This document shows positions 44,652 to 52,817 of a stretch of 64,000 nt of DNA, piece by piece. The number at the start of each line of letters is the position of its first letter. The stretch's first letter is position 1. The position numbers and the translations under genes are program-made. Origin of the DNA: CADEDH01 sp039029735. GTDB taxonomy: Bacteria > Actinomycetota > Acidimicrobiia > Acidimicrobiales > SZUA-35. Where the stretch lies: contig JBCCFL010000022.1 of the NCBI GenBank assembly GCA_039029735.1, positions 1-64,000 of the forward strand, in the 5' to 3' direction. The notes beneath the pieces were generated by a model. That model had not been told where the DNA came from and did not search any database. It saw nothing but the letters and a program-made list of their open reading frames with translations.

Positions 44652-44861
44652 ATGGCTGATGCCGACGATCTTCCCACGTGGACGCATGTCGCCAGCGGGC
44701 CGCAGGCCACCGCACCGCCGGTTGTCGACCAGTCCGGACCCCGGCCATGGGTCCACACGCTGCGACGTGTGCTGCTCGTGATCGCTGTGCTGGTGGTGTT
44801 CATGGCCATCGGGTATGGCGTGGCCTGGTTGCTCGACGGTGGCACTGCCCTCCTGGGCTGA
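44652..44861 (+). CDS. Small single-pass membrane protein
   Basis: A 69-residue protein starting at ATG 44652 with GGGAGGTGGG upstream. Residues 1-35 are soluble and Pro-rich. Residues about 38-62 are one hydrophobic helix preceded by LRR, so the N-terminus is cytoplasmic. Its function is not recognised. It lies 68 bp downstream of the aldo/keto reductase gene. Confidence 0.6.
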   Translation: MADADDLPTWTHVASGPQATAPPVVDQSGPRPWVHTLRRVLLVIAVLVVFMAIGYGVAWLLDGGTALLG

Positions 44862-44862
44862 A

Positions 44863-45084
44863 TCACCAGGCGAAGAAGTCCGGGTCGGCCCACGTGCTGC
44901 CCGACGTGGTGTGGGGATGGCGCCACGGCGTGGCACGGCGCGGGTGGCGGGAGACTGGCGCGGCGCTCGGGCGACGAAGCCAGCACGAGAGTTCGTGTTG
45001 GAGATCGACTGTCACAGGCTCGGTCGGCGCGAAGTCGATGACCACACGACCGACGCCCGGCGTCGCCGGTGAACTGGTCTGCAC
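44863..45084 (-). CDS. Doubtful small hypothetical protein
   Basis: A 73-residue frame from GTG 45084, preceded by GGGAAGAAG directly at the start. RVVIDFAPTEPVTVDLQHEL looks like normal protein sequence, but the rest is Arg/His/Pro/Trp-rich. It has no recognised domain. This 375-bp interval (44862-45236) otherwise contains nothing I can identify, so the frame is reported at low confidence. Confidence 0.25.
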   Translation of the reverse strand: MQTSSPATPGVGRVVIDFAPTEPVTVDLQHELSCWLRRPSAAPVSRHPRRATPWRHPHTTSGSTWADPDFFAW

Positions 45085-45236
45085 CTTCTTCCCGCCTCTG
45101 ATTGCCCGTAGTGCCCCGCTACGGATCGGACGGCGCCCTCAGGCCCGCCGACACCCGCCACGCCGTCACCCTAGTCGTACGCCAGCGGCCCTGTCGGGCG
45201 CCGCCCGGCCGGTTCTGGGCAGCCGCTCGAGGTCGC

Positions 45237-46262
45237 TCAGGCCTGCTCGGCGGTGGGGCGAGGGTGCTGGTAGGTCGCCTGGGTGGGGCGTTGGTACGGC
45301 TCGGTCAGCGGAAAGGCCTCGACCAGCTCCTGGGCCTGGCGCACCCAGTCGTCGCGGCGAATCCGGCCGGGGAACGCCGGCAGGGCCTCGCCGACCGCGG
45401 CCACGCCTTCGTCGTCGAGCGTGGCCAGCTGTTCCCACGAACAGATGCCGTTCTCGTTCAGCATGCGTTCCATGGCAGGCCCGATGCCTCGGATGACCTT
45501 GAGGTCGTCGCTATGGGCGGCGCCGGCGATGCCGAGTGCGGTGACCCCGGCCTGCCACGCGCCAACCGGCGCGACCGGTGGCGTGGCCTGGGCGAGCCGG
45601 GATGCGAACTCGTCGGCGCGAGCCAGCGCCTCGTCGCGCTCGTGCTTGAGGCGGTCCACGTCGGCGCGCAGGGCCATGACCTCGGCCTCACCGGGCTGCT
45701 CCGCGAGCCGGCGAGCCTCCTTCAAGTCGAGATGCACGGCCTGGAGTTCGACATCGGGCATCTCGGCCAACGCGGCGTCGCCTTCGGTTCCGAAGGCGGT
45801 CGCGGTCACCCGGTCACCTCGGTCGTGCAGTGCGATGATCTCCGCACCGTTCGGGGGTACGTCAGCCAACACCACGTCATCGTCGGCCGCGGTCAGGGCC
45901 AGATCGGCGGCGTCGATCTCGATCTCCGGGGATGGGGCATCGGCCCGATCGCCTGCAGTGGGGGCCCGAGCGGCCGCCAGCTCCTCTGCGAGCGCCGTCT
46001 CCTCAGCCCGCCGGAGCCGCTCCTCGGCCTCAGCGTCGGGTCTGGCATCGAGCTCGAGGGCATCGAGGCGATCGAGGCGTGGCTGGAGGTTGTGGAGCTG
46101 CATACGGAGACGATCCGTCTCAGCCTCGGCATTGAGCCACAGCTGCTCGAACCGGGTGGCCGTGCGTTCCCGCCGCCACCAGCACCACGCCGCGCCGAGT
46201 ACACAGCCCACAGCGAGGCTGAGCACGATGGCGATAGGCATGGTTTCGAGCCATGACGGCAT
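45237..46262 (-). CDS. Membrane-anchored coiled-coil protein with C-terminal helix-hairpin-helix (H3TH-like) domain
   Basis: A 341-residue protein. An N-terminal membrane helix (MPIAIVLSLAVGCVLGAAW) is followed by an Arg/Glu/Leu-rich coiled coil at about 30-85, an acidic middle, and a second coiled stretch at about 165-210. The C-terminal 85 residues contain DDLKVIRGIGPAMERMLNEN then GICSWEQLATL and FPGRIRRDDW, the HhH-type domain seen in the 5' nuclease-like H3TH and NADH dehydrogenase 41-kDa-associated families. The HhH may bind DNA or protein. ATG 46262 is preceded by AAGGA. The role is unknown; a tether between envelope and nucleoid is one possibility. Confidence 0.75.
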   Translation of the reverse strand: MPSWLETMPIAIVLSLAVGCVLGAAWCWWRRERTATRFEQLWLNAEAETDRLRMQLHNLQPRLDRLDALELDARPDAEAEERLRRAEETALAEELAAARAPTAGDRADAPSPEIEIDAADLALTAADDDVVLADVPPNGAEIIALHDRGDRVTATAFGTEGDAALAEMPDVELQAVHLDLKEARRLAEQPGEAEVMALRADVDRLKHERDEALARADEFASRLAQATPPVAPVGAWQAGVTALGIAGAAHSDDLKVIRGIGPAMERMLNENGICSWEQLATLDDEGVAAVGEALPAFPGRIRRDDWVRQAQELVEAFPLTEPYQRPTQATYQHPRPTAEQA

Positions 46263-46490
46263 CTCGGAGGTCCTTTGGCATGTGCTGCGGCGGGCTCTAC
46301 ACACCAAGCAAGGGCATGCGTGTCTGTCTCTGACGACGTGTCCAGCTCGACGTTTGTCGCGCCTTCTCGGTCGCCGAAGCGGGTCGCCCACCGCCAGACG
46401 GCTTCCAGCCTATGCCACTCTCGACCGCAACGACAGGGTTGAGCGAGCGTGTTGCGTCAGGTGTAGGGCGTCGCTGCAGCGCCCCTCGTC

Positions 46491-47291
46491 CTAGAGGAGC
46501 CGGTCGAGGGTGGCCCTTGTGATGGCGGCCAGCTCCGGGCGGGCCACGACGAATCCCTCCACAATCGGGCGCCGCTTGTTGTACACGATCTGGTCGCCGT
46601 GGATGTCGCTCACCACCAGACCCTTGGCGGCTGCCACGGCTGCCGGGGCGCACACGTCCCATTCGTAGAGGCCGCTGGCGTGCACGTACACGTCGGCGGC
46701 GCCGGCCACGACCAGCATCGCCTTCACCCCCGACGACCCACAGGCCGTGACCCGGCCCCCGACCTCGTCCGCCACCTCTGCCGCGAAGTAGAGATTCGAT
46801 CGTCCACAGATCACGAGTGGTTCCGCCCGGCCCGGACGATCGGCCCACGGACGGTCGATCGTTGCAGTGGAGAACGTCTCGTTCATGCCCGGTACAGCCA
46901 CGGCGGCTGCCGTCGGCAGGTCATCGGTGACGAGGGCGACGTGCACGGCCCATTCCATTGAGTCTCGGAACGGGAAGTCGTGGGTGCCGTCGAGCGGGTC
47001 GACGATCCAGGTGCGACCACCGTCGAGCCGTCGCCGGTCCTCGCTGCCTTCTTCCGACAGCACCACGTCGTCGGGGCGGTGCTCGGCGAGCCAGCCCGTG
47101 AGCAGGTCGTGGCCGAGTTGATCGCCCCGGTCGCGCAGGGTCCACGCGCCCACCCCGGCGGCGAGTGCCTGTTCCTTCATCTCGGCCAGCGCCGCCCCTG
47201 CTGATGCTGCCATCGCGGTGGCCAGCTGGTGATCGTCGGTTGGATCGGGGCAGGGCAGCTCGGCCGATGCCTCAGGGTCGGGTTGGTGCAT
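46491..47291 (-). CDS. Inositol monophosphatase / CysQ-like phosphatase
   Basis: A 266-residue Li+-sensitive phosphatase-fold enzyme. Metal ligands are in VVLSEEGSED (Glu), TWIVDPLDGTHDF (Asp, Asp, with the DPxDGT motif) and LYEWDVCAPAAV (the WD motif). The family hydrolyses 3'-phosphoadenosine 5'-phosphate, inositol phosphates or fructose-1,6-bisphosphate; the short loops favour CysQ. It lies 12 bp behind the second PhyH gene, so the two are probably cotranscribed. The 228 bp on its 3' side hold no gene. Confidence 0.88.
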   Translation of the reverse strand: MHQPDPEASAELPCPDPTDDHQLATAMAASAGAALAEMKEQALAAGVGAWTLRDRGDQLGHDLLTGWLAEHRPDDVVLSEEGSEDRRRLDGGRTWIVDPLDGTHDFPFRDSMEWAVHVALVTDDLPTAAAVAVPGMNETFSTATIDRPWADRPGRAEPLVICGRSNLYFAAEVADEVGGRVTACGSSGVKAMLVVAGAADVYVHASGLYEWDVCAPAAVAAAKGLVVSDIHGDQIVYNKRRPIVEGFVVARPELAAITRATLDRLL

Positions 47292-47303
47292 CGAGAGGGA
47301 AAC

Positions 47304-48185
47304 TCAGTCGTCGGCCGTCAGGCCGCTGAGGTCGGCGTTCGCCGTGCCGGCGCGTGGCTTGCGGCCAAGCGCCATCTCGGGGGGCAGGATGTCCGACACA
47401 GGGAGAGTCTGGCCTGGATCGCTGTAGTAGCCGAGGGCGTAGTTGCCCATCGTGTAGCCGAGGAGCTCCTGGAGGTCGGGATCGAGATCCCGGGCCACTG
47501 CCGGCGGGCACGAGAGGAACTGGTTCTCTTCGGTGCGCAGCCACCCCAGGCAGTAGGTGAGGTTGAGGCCGATCCGGTTGGCGTCGGACTCGTTCGCCCC
47601 GCCACCGTGGATGACCGAGCCGGAGTAGAGCAGCACCGAGCCGGCCTCCATCTCCGCCTGCACCTTCTCCTCCGTGGCGGCTCGTCGCTCGTCAGGCCAG
47701 GCCGGGCTCCCAGGCACCACGCGAGTGGCCCCGTTCTCGGCCGTGAAGTCGGTGAGGGCCCAGATCGTGTTGCACTGGGGCTCGATCGATGCCGGGATGT
47801 ATCCGCCCCAGGCGAGTCGATCGCGGTGGAGGGGCTGCGAGCCCTGACCGGGCCTGATCGTGATCACCTGCGTGAGGTGCACCTGGATGCGGTTGGTGTA
47901 GGGCGCGAGGAACTGCTCGGCCACGTCGAGCACCACTGGGTCGGTGAGCAGCGTGCGGCACGTCTCGCTGCGGGCCACCAGTGCGCCGGTGCGCGAGGTG
48001 AGCCGCCCGGTGAAGTCGTCGCGGCCTCCTGGCGTCTGCTCGATCCATGGGTCCAACTCGTCGAGGAGTTGCTGCCGGCGGCCGTCGGGCAGGAGGCCCT
48101 CCACCACAGCTGCGCCGTCGCTCTGGAGCGCATCGACCACCGCGGCACGATCGGCATCGGGCGGAAACGTGCGCAGAGAGGCCAT
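47304..48185 (-). CDS. Phytanoyl-CoA dioxygenase (PhyH) family oxygenase, second copy
   Basis: A 293-residue protein from ATG 48185. Iron ligands are His120 and Asp122 (LHRDRLAW) and His193 (VIHGGGANESD), at exactly the positions of the first copy at 8542-9438. Long identical segments such as WALTDFTA and SCPPxVARDLD-like text show that they are paralogues of one subfamily. Here the neighbour is a CysQ-like phosphatase rather than a dimethylformamidase-like protein, suggesting a different substrate. Confidence 0.88.
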   Translation of the reverse strand: MASLRTFPPDADRAAVVDALQSDGAAVVEGLLPDGRRQQLLDELDPWIEQTPGGRDDFTGRLTSRTGALVARSETCRTLLTDPVVLDVAEQFLAPYTNRIQVHLTQVITIRPGQGSQPLHRDRLAWGGYIPASIEPQCNTIWALTDFTAENGATRVVPGSPAWPDERRAATEEKVQAEMEAGSVLLYSGSVIHGGGANESDANRIGLNLTYCLGWLRTEENQFLSCPPAVARDLDPDLQELLGYTMGNYALGYYSDPGQTLPVSDILPPEMALGRKPRAGTANADLSGLTADD

Positions 48186-48290
48186 GCCCAACCGTAGCGT
48201 TCCCCTGGCGAGCGGTCCCAGAGCGGCGTGATCTCTGCGGTGCGATCTGGGCGGCTCAGCGCGCTGGCGTTACCCTACGGAGCCGTGCAT

Positions 48291-49427
48291 GTGGATGGTA
48301 CGAGACGACGGGTGCGGTGGCTGGCGTTCCTTGTCACGGTGCTCGGCGTCGTGGCCGTGGCCGGCCTGCCGGCCGGTGCCCAGGGTGACGGCAGCGAGCA
48401 GGTCGACCTCACGGGCGAGACCCTGGTGGTGGCCACCAAGCCGCTCGAACCTTTCGTGTTCATCGACTCCGAGGAGACCGACGGCTCGGGCCTGCGGGGC
48501 TACAGCATCGACGTGTGGGTGGAGCTGGAGGACCGTCTCGGATTCGAGACGGAGTGGCTGATCGAGGAGAGTGTCGGCGACATTCTCGACAGCACCCAGA
48601 GCGGCGACGCCGACGTCGCGATCGCTGGCATCTCGATGACCGCCGAACGCGAGACGTTCGTCGACTTCACCCACCCCTACTACGACTCGGGGCTCCAGGT
48701 TGCCACCCGCCCCGGCAGCAGCGGTGCCATATCCAGCATCGTCGGGCTTGCCACGAGCAGGCCGGTGCTGTTGTTGTTCGGCGGGCTCGTGGTGCTCACG
48801 CTGGTGGTCGCCCACTTGATCTGGCTGAGCGAACGCCGGTCCAATGACGAGTTCCCGATGGGCTACCGCGAAGGCGTGAGCGAGGCGCTGTGGTGGTCGA
48901 CAGTGAGCGTGATCACCGGAGGCGAGGCGGTGAAGAACATCCGCCGCCCGATGTCGCGGTTGCTTGCCGTGGCCTGGATGGTGATCGGCCTGTTCCTGAT
49001 CGCCTTCGTCACCGCCCAGGCTGCCTCCCAGCTGACGCTGAACCAGCTCCAGAGCGACATCACCGGCCTCGAGGACCTGCCCGGCCGCTCGGTGGTCACG
49101 GTGGAGGGCACGGTGGCCGAGACCTTCCTGCGTGAGGTGAACACACCCACCGACACCGTCACCGACCTCGAGGTGGCGCTGGAGGCCGTGGCCAACGGCC
49201 GCTACGACGCCGTGGTGTTCGATGCGCCCGTCCTGGCCTATCGGGCCAACACCGACTACTCGGGCCGGCTGGATCTCGTTGGCTCGACGTTCGCCCCCGA
49301 TCCCTACGGGATCGCACTCGTGTCGGGTAGTCCCATCCGTGAGGCAATCAACGCCGAGCTGCTGGCGATGTCGCGTGACGGCACGCTGGAGACGCTGAAC
49401 GAGAAGTGGCTGGGCGTCAGCCGCTGA
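48291..49427 (+). CDS. Prokaryotic ionotropic glutamate receptor-like ligand-gated ion channel
   Basis: A 378-residue protein built like GluR0. A signal peptide (LAFLVTVLGVVAVAGLPAGA) precedes lobe 1 of a periplasmic amino-acid-binding domain (about 40-145; ISMTAERETFVDFTHPYYDS). TM1 is at about 157-178, a re-entrant pore loop at about 198-214, and TM2 at about 222-245. Lobe 2 (about 250-375; VALEAVANGRYDAVVFDAPV, GIALVSGSPIREAINAEL) follows. The pore loop reads STVSVITGGEAV and lacks TVGYGD, so potassium selectivity is doubtful. GTG 48291 is eight bases from GGAG; GTG 48285 is an alternative. Ligand unknown, probably an amino acid. Confidence 0.85.
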   Translation: MDGTRRRVRWLAFLVTVLGVVAVAGLPAGAQGDGSEQVDLTGETLVVATKPLEPFVFIDSEETDGSGLRGYSIDVWVELEDRLGFETEWLIEESVGDILDSTQSGDADVAIAGISMTAERETFVDFTHPYYDSGLQVATRPGSSGAISSIVGLATSRPVLLLFGGLVVLTLVVAHLIWLSERRSNDEFPMGYREGVSEALWWSTVSVITGGEAVKNIRRPMSRLLAVAWMVIGLFLIAFVTAQAASQLTLNQLQSDITGLEDLPGRSVVTVEGTVAETFLREVNTPTDTVTDLEVALEAVANGRYDAVVFDAPVLAYRANTDYSGRLDLVGSTFAPDPYGIALVSGSPIREAINAELLAMSRDGTLETLNEKWLGVSR

Positions 49428-49461
49428 GCTGTTCCCGCCACCGCTAGCGTGGGCGGCGATC

Positions 49462-50451
49462 ATGGCGAGTCAATCAGGCGGCGATGGCACCTGGGATTCC
49501 GTGGTGCGCCCCTCGCCCTTGCGGGCGGGTCTTCGTGTCGCGACCCTCAGCGGTGTGCTGATCGCAGCTGTCGCCGGGCTCTCTGCCCCGGTTCTGCCCC
49601 CGGCCCGCGCTGGCGCTGCGCTCGAACCCACCGAGGCCCTGCGCTCGGAAGCGCTGGCCCCGAGCCCCCAGGCCCTGCGCTCGGCCCCGGTGGCGGCGGC
49701 CGGATTCCGGCCCGACCCCGCAGCCTGGCGCGACGCGTCGATCCGCCCGTCGGTCACCACCGTCTCGGCTCGTGAACGGGCCTGGGTGCAGGCCGAAGCG
49801 GAGCGCATCGATGCCGGCATCACCCTGGTGGCCGAGGTGCGAGGGCGCAGCATTACCACCTACGCGGCCCCGAGCGATGATGCGCGGACGCTCCGCAGCT
49901 TCGACAATCCCAGGCCGAGCGGGGCGCCGTTGGTGTTCCGGGCGCTGTCAGCCCCGACCGACGGGTGGGTTGAGGTCCAGCTGCCGATCCGTCCGAACGG
50001 CTCCACGGGCTGGATCAAGGCCGAAGACGTCCTGTTCACGAAGAACCCGTACCGGCTGGAGTTGGATCTCGCCCAGCATCAGCTCGTGGTGTTCCGCGGT
50101 CAGGCCGAGATCATCAGAGCCGACGTTGCCCTCGGCACCGGCGAGACGCCGACGCCGGTCGGTGAGTACTACATCACCGAACTGTTGCGGCCCCCCAACC
50201 CGAACGGCCTGTATGGAACCTACGCCTACGGATTGTCGGGCTACAGCCCAACGCTCACGTCGTTCAACGGCGGGCCTGGGCTCATCGGCATCCACGGCAC
50301 CAACGAGCCCCATCTGCTCGGCACGAACGTGAGCCACGGCTGCATCCGGGTGCACAACCAGGTGATCACCGAGATGGCGGGTCTGTTGCCGCTTGGCACG
50401 CCGGTGTCGATCCGGGCCGACGGCACCGCCGACCCGTCCGCCGTTCGGTAG
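49462..50451 (+). CDS. L,D-transpeptidase (YkuD domain)
   Basis: A 329-residue exported cell-wall enzyme. It has an N-terminal signal/anchor (about 22-45). A SH3-like strand domain (about 120-195; DGWVEVQLPIRPNGSTGWIK) precedes the YkuD domain, with IGIHGTNEPHLLG and the catalytic SHGCIRVHN (Cys). It forms 3-3 cross-links in peptidoglycan or attaches proteins. It follows the ion-channel gene by 34 bp on the same strand, but functional linkage is not implied. Confidence 0.92.
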   Translation: MASQSGGDGTWDSVVRPSPLRAGLRVATLSGVLIAAVAGLSAPVLPPARAGAALEPTEALRSEALAPSPQALRSAPVAAAGFRPDPAAWRDASIRPSVTTVSARERAWVQAEAERIDAGITLVAEVRGRSITTYAAPSDDARTLRSFDNPRPSGAPLVFRALSAPTDGWVEVQLPIRPNGSTGWIKAEDVLFTKNPYRLELDLAQHQLVVFRGQAEIIRADVALGTGETPTPVGEYYITELLRPPNPNGLYGTYAYGLSGYSPTLTSFNGGPGLIGIHGTNEPHLLGTNVSHGCIRVHNQVITEMAGLLPLGTPVSIRADGTADPSAVR

Positions 50452-50539
50452 GTGTCGATCGGCCGCAGCGGCGTAGTCCACATGGCTTGTTGACGAGGTC
50501 TGGCTCAATGAGCGCCGCGGCCAGGCCGACTGGCGCAAG

Positions 50540-52765
50540 ATGGCTCCGATCGATCAGCTCTGGGTACTTGTCGCTACTGCTCTCGTCCTTGTCATGCAAG
50601 GCGGATTTCTCCTGCTCGAAGCAGGTATGACGAGAGCCAAGAACTACATCAACGTGGCCGTGAAGAACCTCGCCGACCTGGGTCTGGCAGTGGTTCTGTT
50701 CTGGTTCTTCGGGTACGGCTTGATGTTCGGATCAAGCCAAGCCGGGTGGATCGGGTTCTCCGACTTCGCGTTGGACCTGGCACTCGTCGATTCCGACGTG
50801 GCTGTGCTCTTCCTGTTCCAGGTGGTGTTCGCCGGCACGACCGTGACGATCATCTCGGGAGCGATCGCCGAGCGCACAGCATTCCCGGGCTACATCCTGG
50901 TGGTCTGCTCGATGGCGTTCATCTACCCGATCTTCGGTCACTGGGTGTGGGGAGGTGGCTGGCTCTCGAGCCTCGGGTTCGTCGACTTCGCTGGTTCAAC
51001 AGTGGTGCACAGCATGGGTGGTTGGGCGGCGCTGGCCGCTGCGCTGATCATTGGGCCCCGGGCTGGGCGCTTCGGAGCTGACGGATCGAGTGCGATCAGG
51101 CCGTCCAATCTTCCAATGGCCATGACCGGCGGCATCCTCCTCTGGTTCGGCTGGATCGGGTTCAACGGTGGCTCGACCCTCGTCTTCGACGAGAGCGTGG
51201 CCGGTGTGATTGCGATAACGGTCATCGGGGGTGCCTTCGGGCTGGTGACTGCCCTGATGTTCGTCTGGTGGCACCTGGGCTACCCGGCCCCCGCCGCGCC
51301 CCTGAACGGCGCGCTGGCCGGGCTCGTCGCCGTCACTGCCGGCGCCCACGCTCTGAACACGTGGTCTGCAGCCATTGTTGGTGCGATCGGAGCCCTCGTT
51401 GCGCTCTGGGTGGAGCACGTGATCGAGCAGCGGGGCATCGATGATGCGGTTGGCGCCATCCCGGTTCACCTTGGGGCCGGGGTCTGGGGCACGCTGGCCA
51501 CTGGCATCTTCGGGCGATCCGATGCACTGGGAACCGACCTGGGTCGGCTGAGCCAGATCGGCGTACAGCTGCTCGGGATTGCAACAGCTGCGGTGTGGGG
51601 GTTCGGGCTGTGTTGGGTGATCTTCAAGTGGATCGACTCGATGACGGCGCTGCGGGTGTCCGAGCAGGACGAGCTCGACGGGCTCAACATCGCCGAGCAC
51701 CGTGAGCCGACAGCACTCATCGAGCTCCTACACCACCTCCAGTACCAGACCGAGACGGGTGCGATCGCCGACCCGATCGAGTCCGAGGCGTTCACCGAGG
51801 TCGGGCAGATCGCGGATCAGTTCAATGAGCTGACCACCCAGCTTCGAGCGATGGCCGGCGTTGCCGAGCAGATCGCCGATGGTCGCCTCGACATGGAGAT
51901 CGTTCCCCGATCCAAGCTCGACACGTTCGGGCTGGCGTTCCGACGGATGGTCGGAGATCTACGTTCGACGGTGGGAGCGATCGCCACCACGACATCGGGC
52001 CTCGACGACTCGGTTGCCAGCCTGCGCCGGCTGACTGATGACATCGAGGACGGCGTCGACGTTCAGCGAGATGGCGTGACTCAGGGCCAAGATGCGTTCG
52101 CGCAGGTGTCGAACCTGATCGACGAGCTCGTGGGCGAGGTCAACGACCTTGGTGCGAGCACCACGACGGCGCTCGATCAGCTCGTCGCCTCGATGGACCG
52201 GAGCCACGCCGCCCAGTCGGGCAACAAGGGGTTCGGGATCGAAGACGGCGAGGACCTGCTCAAGGCGGTCGAGTCGATCGCCTCGTCGGCGGTCGAGATC
52301 ACCTCGATCGTCGACGTTGTGCGTTCGATCGCCGACACGACGAACCTGCTGGCACTCAATGCCCACATCGAGGCGCACCATGCCGGTGGCGAGACCGGAG
52401 CCTCGTTCTCGATCGTGGCGGAAGAGGTTCGTCAGTTGGCCAACGGGACGGTGCAGTCGGTGAAGAAGATCGAGAGTCAGGTCGCGGCACTGCGTACGAG
52501 CGCCGACTCGGCCGTTGGCATCGTGCACGGGGTGCTGAGCGATGTGGAGTCGCTCAACACGACCTTCTCCCAGCTGAGCGCGGGGGTTGGTACCACTGCC
52601 GAGGATCTCCAGTCCCGTGCGGGCGCGGCCCAGGCGGCCATGGAGGCGATCAGCGACGTCAGCACGAAGAACGCCACCACTGCGGCTGAGGTGCGTGAGG
52701 TGGCTACCAGCGTTGAGCAAGGGATCGAAGGCGTTGGCGGGCAGCTGAAGCGCTTCCTGACGTGA
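50540..52765 (+). CDS. Ammonium transporter (Amt) fused to HAMP and methyl-accepting signalling domain
   Basis: A 741-residue fusion. Residues 1-370 are a complete Amt with eleven helices. The signature DFAGSTVVHSMGG starts at 149, and the twin pore histidines correspond to His157 and His310 (IPVHLGAGVWG). The Amt C-terminal tail SEQDELDGLNIAEH is kept. HAMP-like helices follow (about 430-480; VAEQIADGRLDMEI, FRRMVGDLR). A long MCP coiled coil then leads to the hairpin tip near 590-632: VRSIADTTNLLALNAHIEAH then HAGGETGASFSIVAEEVRQL. The tip is the CheA/CheW-binding site in MCPs. The chain thus links ammonium transport or binding to a chemotaxis-type output. No che genes are in the window. 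Confidence 0.9.
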   Translation: MAPIDQLWVLVATALVLVMQGGFLLLEAGMTRAKNYINVAVKNLADLGLAVVLFWFFGYGLMFGSSQAGWIGFSDFALDLALVDSDVAVLFLFQVVFAGTTVTIISGAIAERTAFPGYILVVCSMAFIYPIFGHWVWGGGWLSSLGFVDFAGSTVVHSMGGWAALAAALIIGPRAGRFGADGSSAIRPSNLPMAMTGGILLWFGWIGFNGGSTLVFDESVAGVIAITVIGGAFGLVTALMFVWWHLGYPAPAAPLNGALAGLVAVTAGAHALNTWSAAIVGAIGALVALWVEHVIEQRGIDDAVGAIPVHLGAGVWGTLATGIFGRSDALGTDLGRLSQIGVQLLGIATAAVWGFGLCWVIFKWIDSMTALRVSEQDELDGLNIAEHREPTALIELLHHLQYQTETGAIADPIESEAFTEVGQIADQFNELTTQLRAMAGVAEQIADGRLDMEIVPRSKLDTFGLAFRRMVGDLRSTVGAIATTTSGLDDSVASLRRLTDDIEDGVDVQRDGVTQGQDAFAQVSNLIDELVGEVNDLGASTTTALDQLVASMDRSHAAQSGNKGFGIEDGEDLLKAVESIASSAVEITSIVDVVRSIADTTNLLALNAHIEAHHAGGETGASFSIVAEEVRQLANGTVQSVKKIESQVAALRTSADSAVGIVHGVLSDVESLNTTFSQLSAGVGTTAEDLQSRAGAAQAAMEAISDVSTKNATTAAEVREVATSVEQGIEGVGGQLKRFLT

Positions 52766-52817
52766 TGCGCTGAGCTCCGCTCCTGTCTCGCATCGGGGCT
52801 CGCCGTACGATTACCCC

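Noticed and set aside
44862..45236. Possible tRNA or small RNA in the 375-bp spacer
   Set aside because: No cloverleaf with T-loop consensus or strong hairpin could be drawn; only a doubtful 73-codon frame is present.
46297..46848. Minus-strand 183-residue frame
   Set aside because: It is an Arg/Gly-rich alternative frame of the CysQ-like gene and its downstream spacer.
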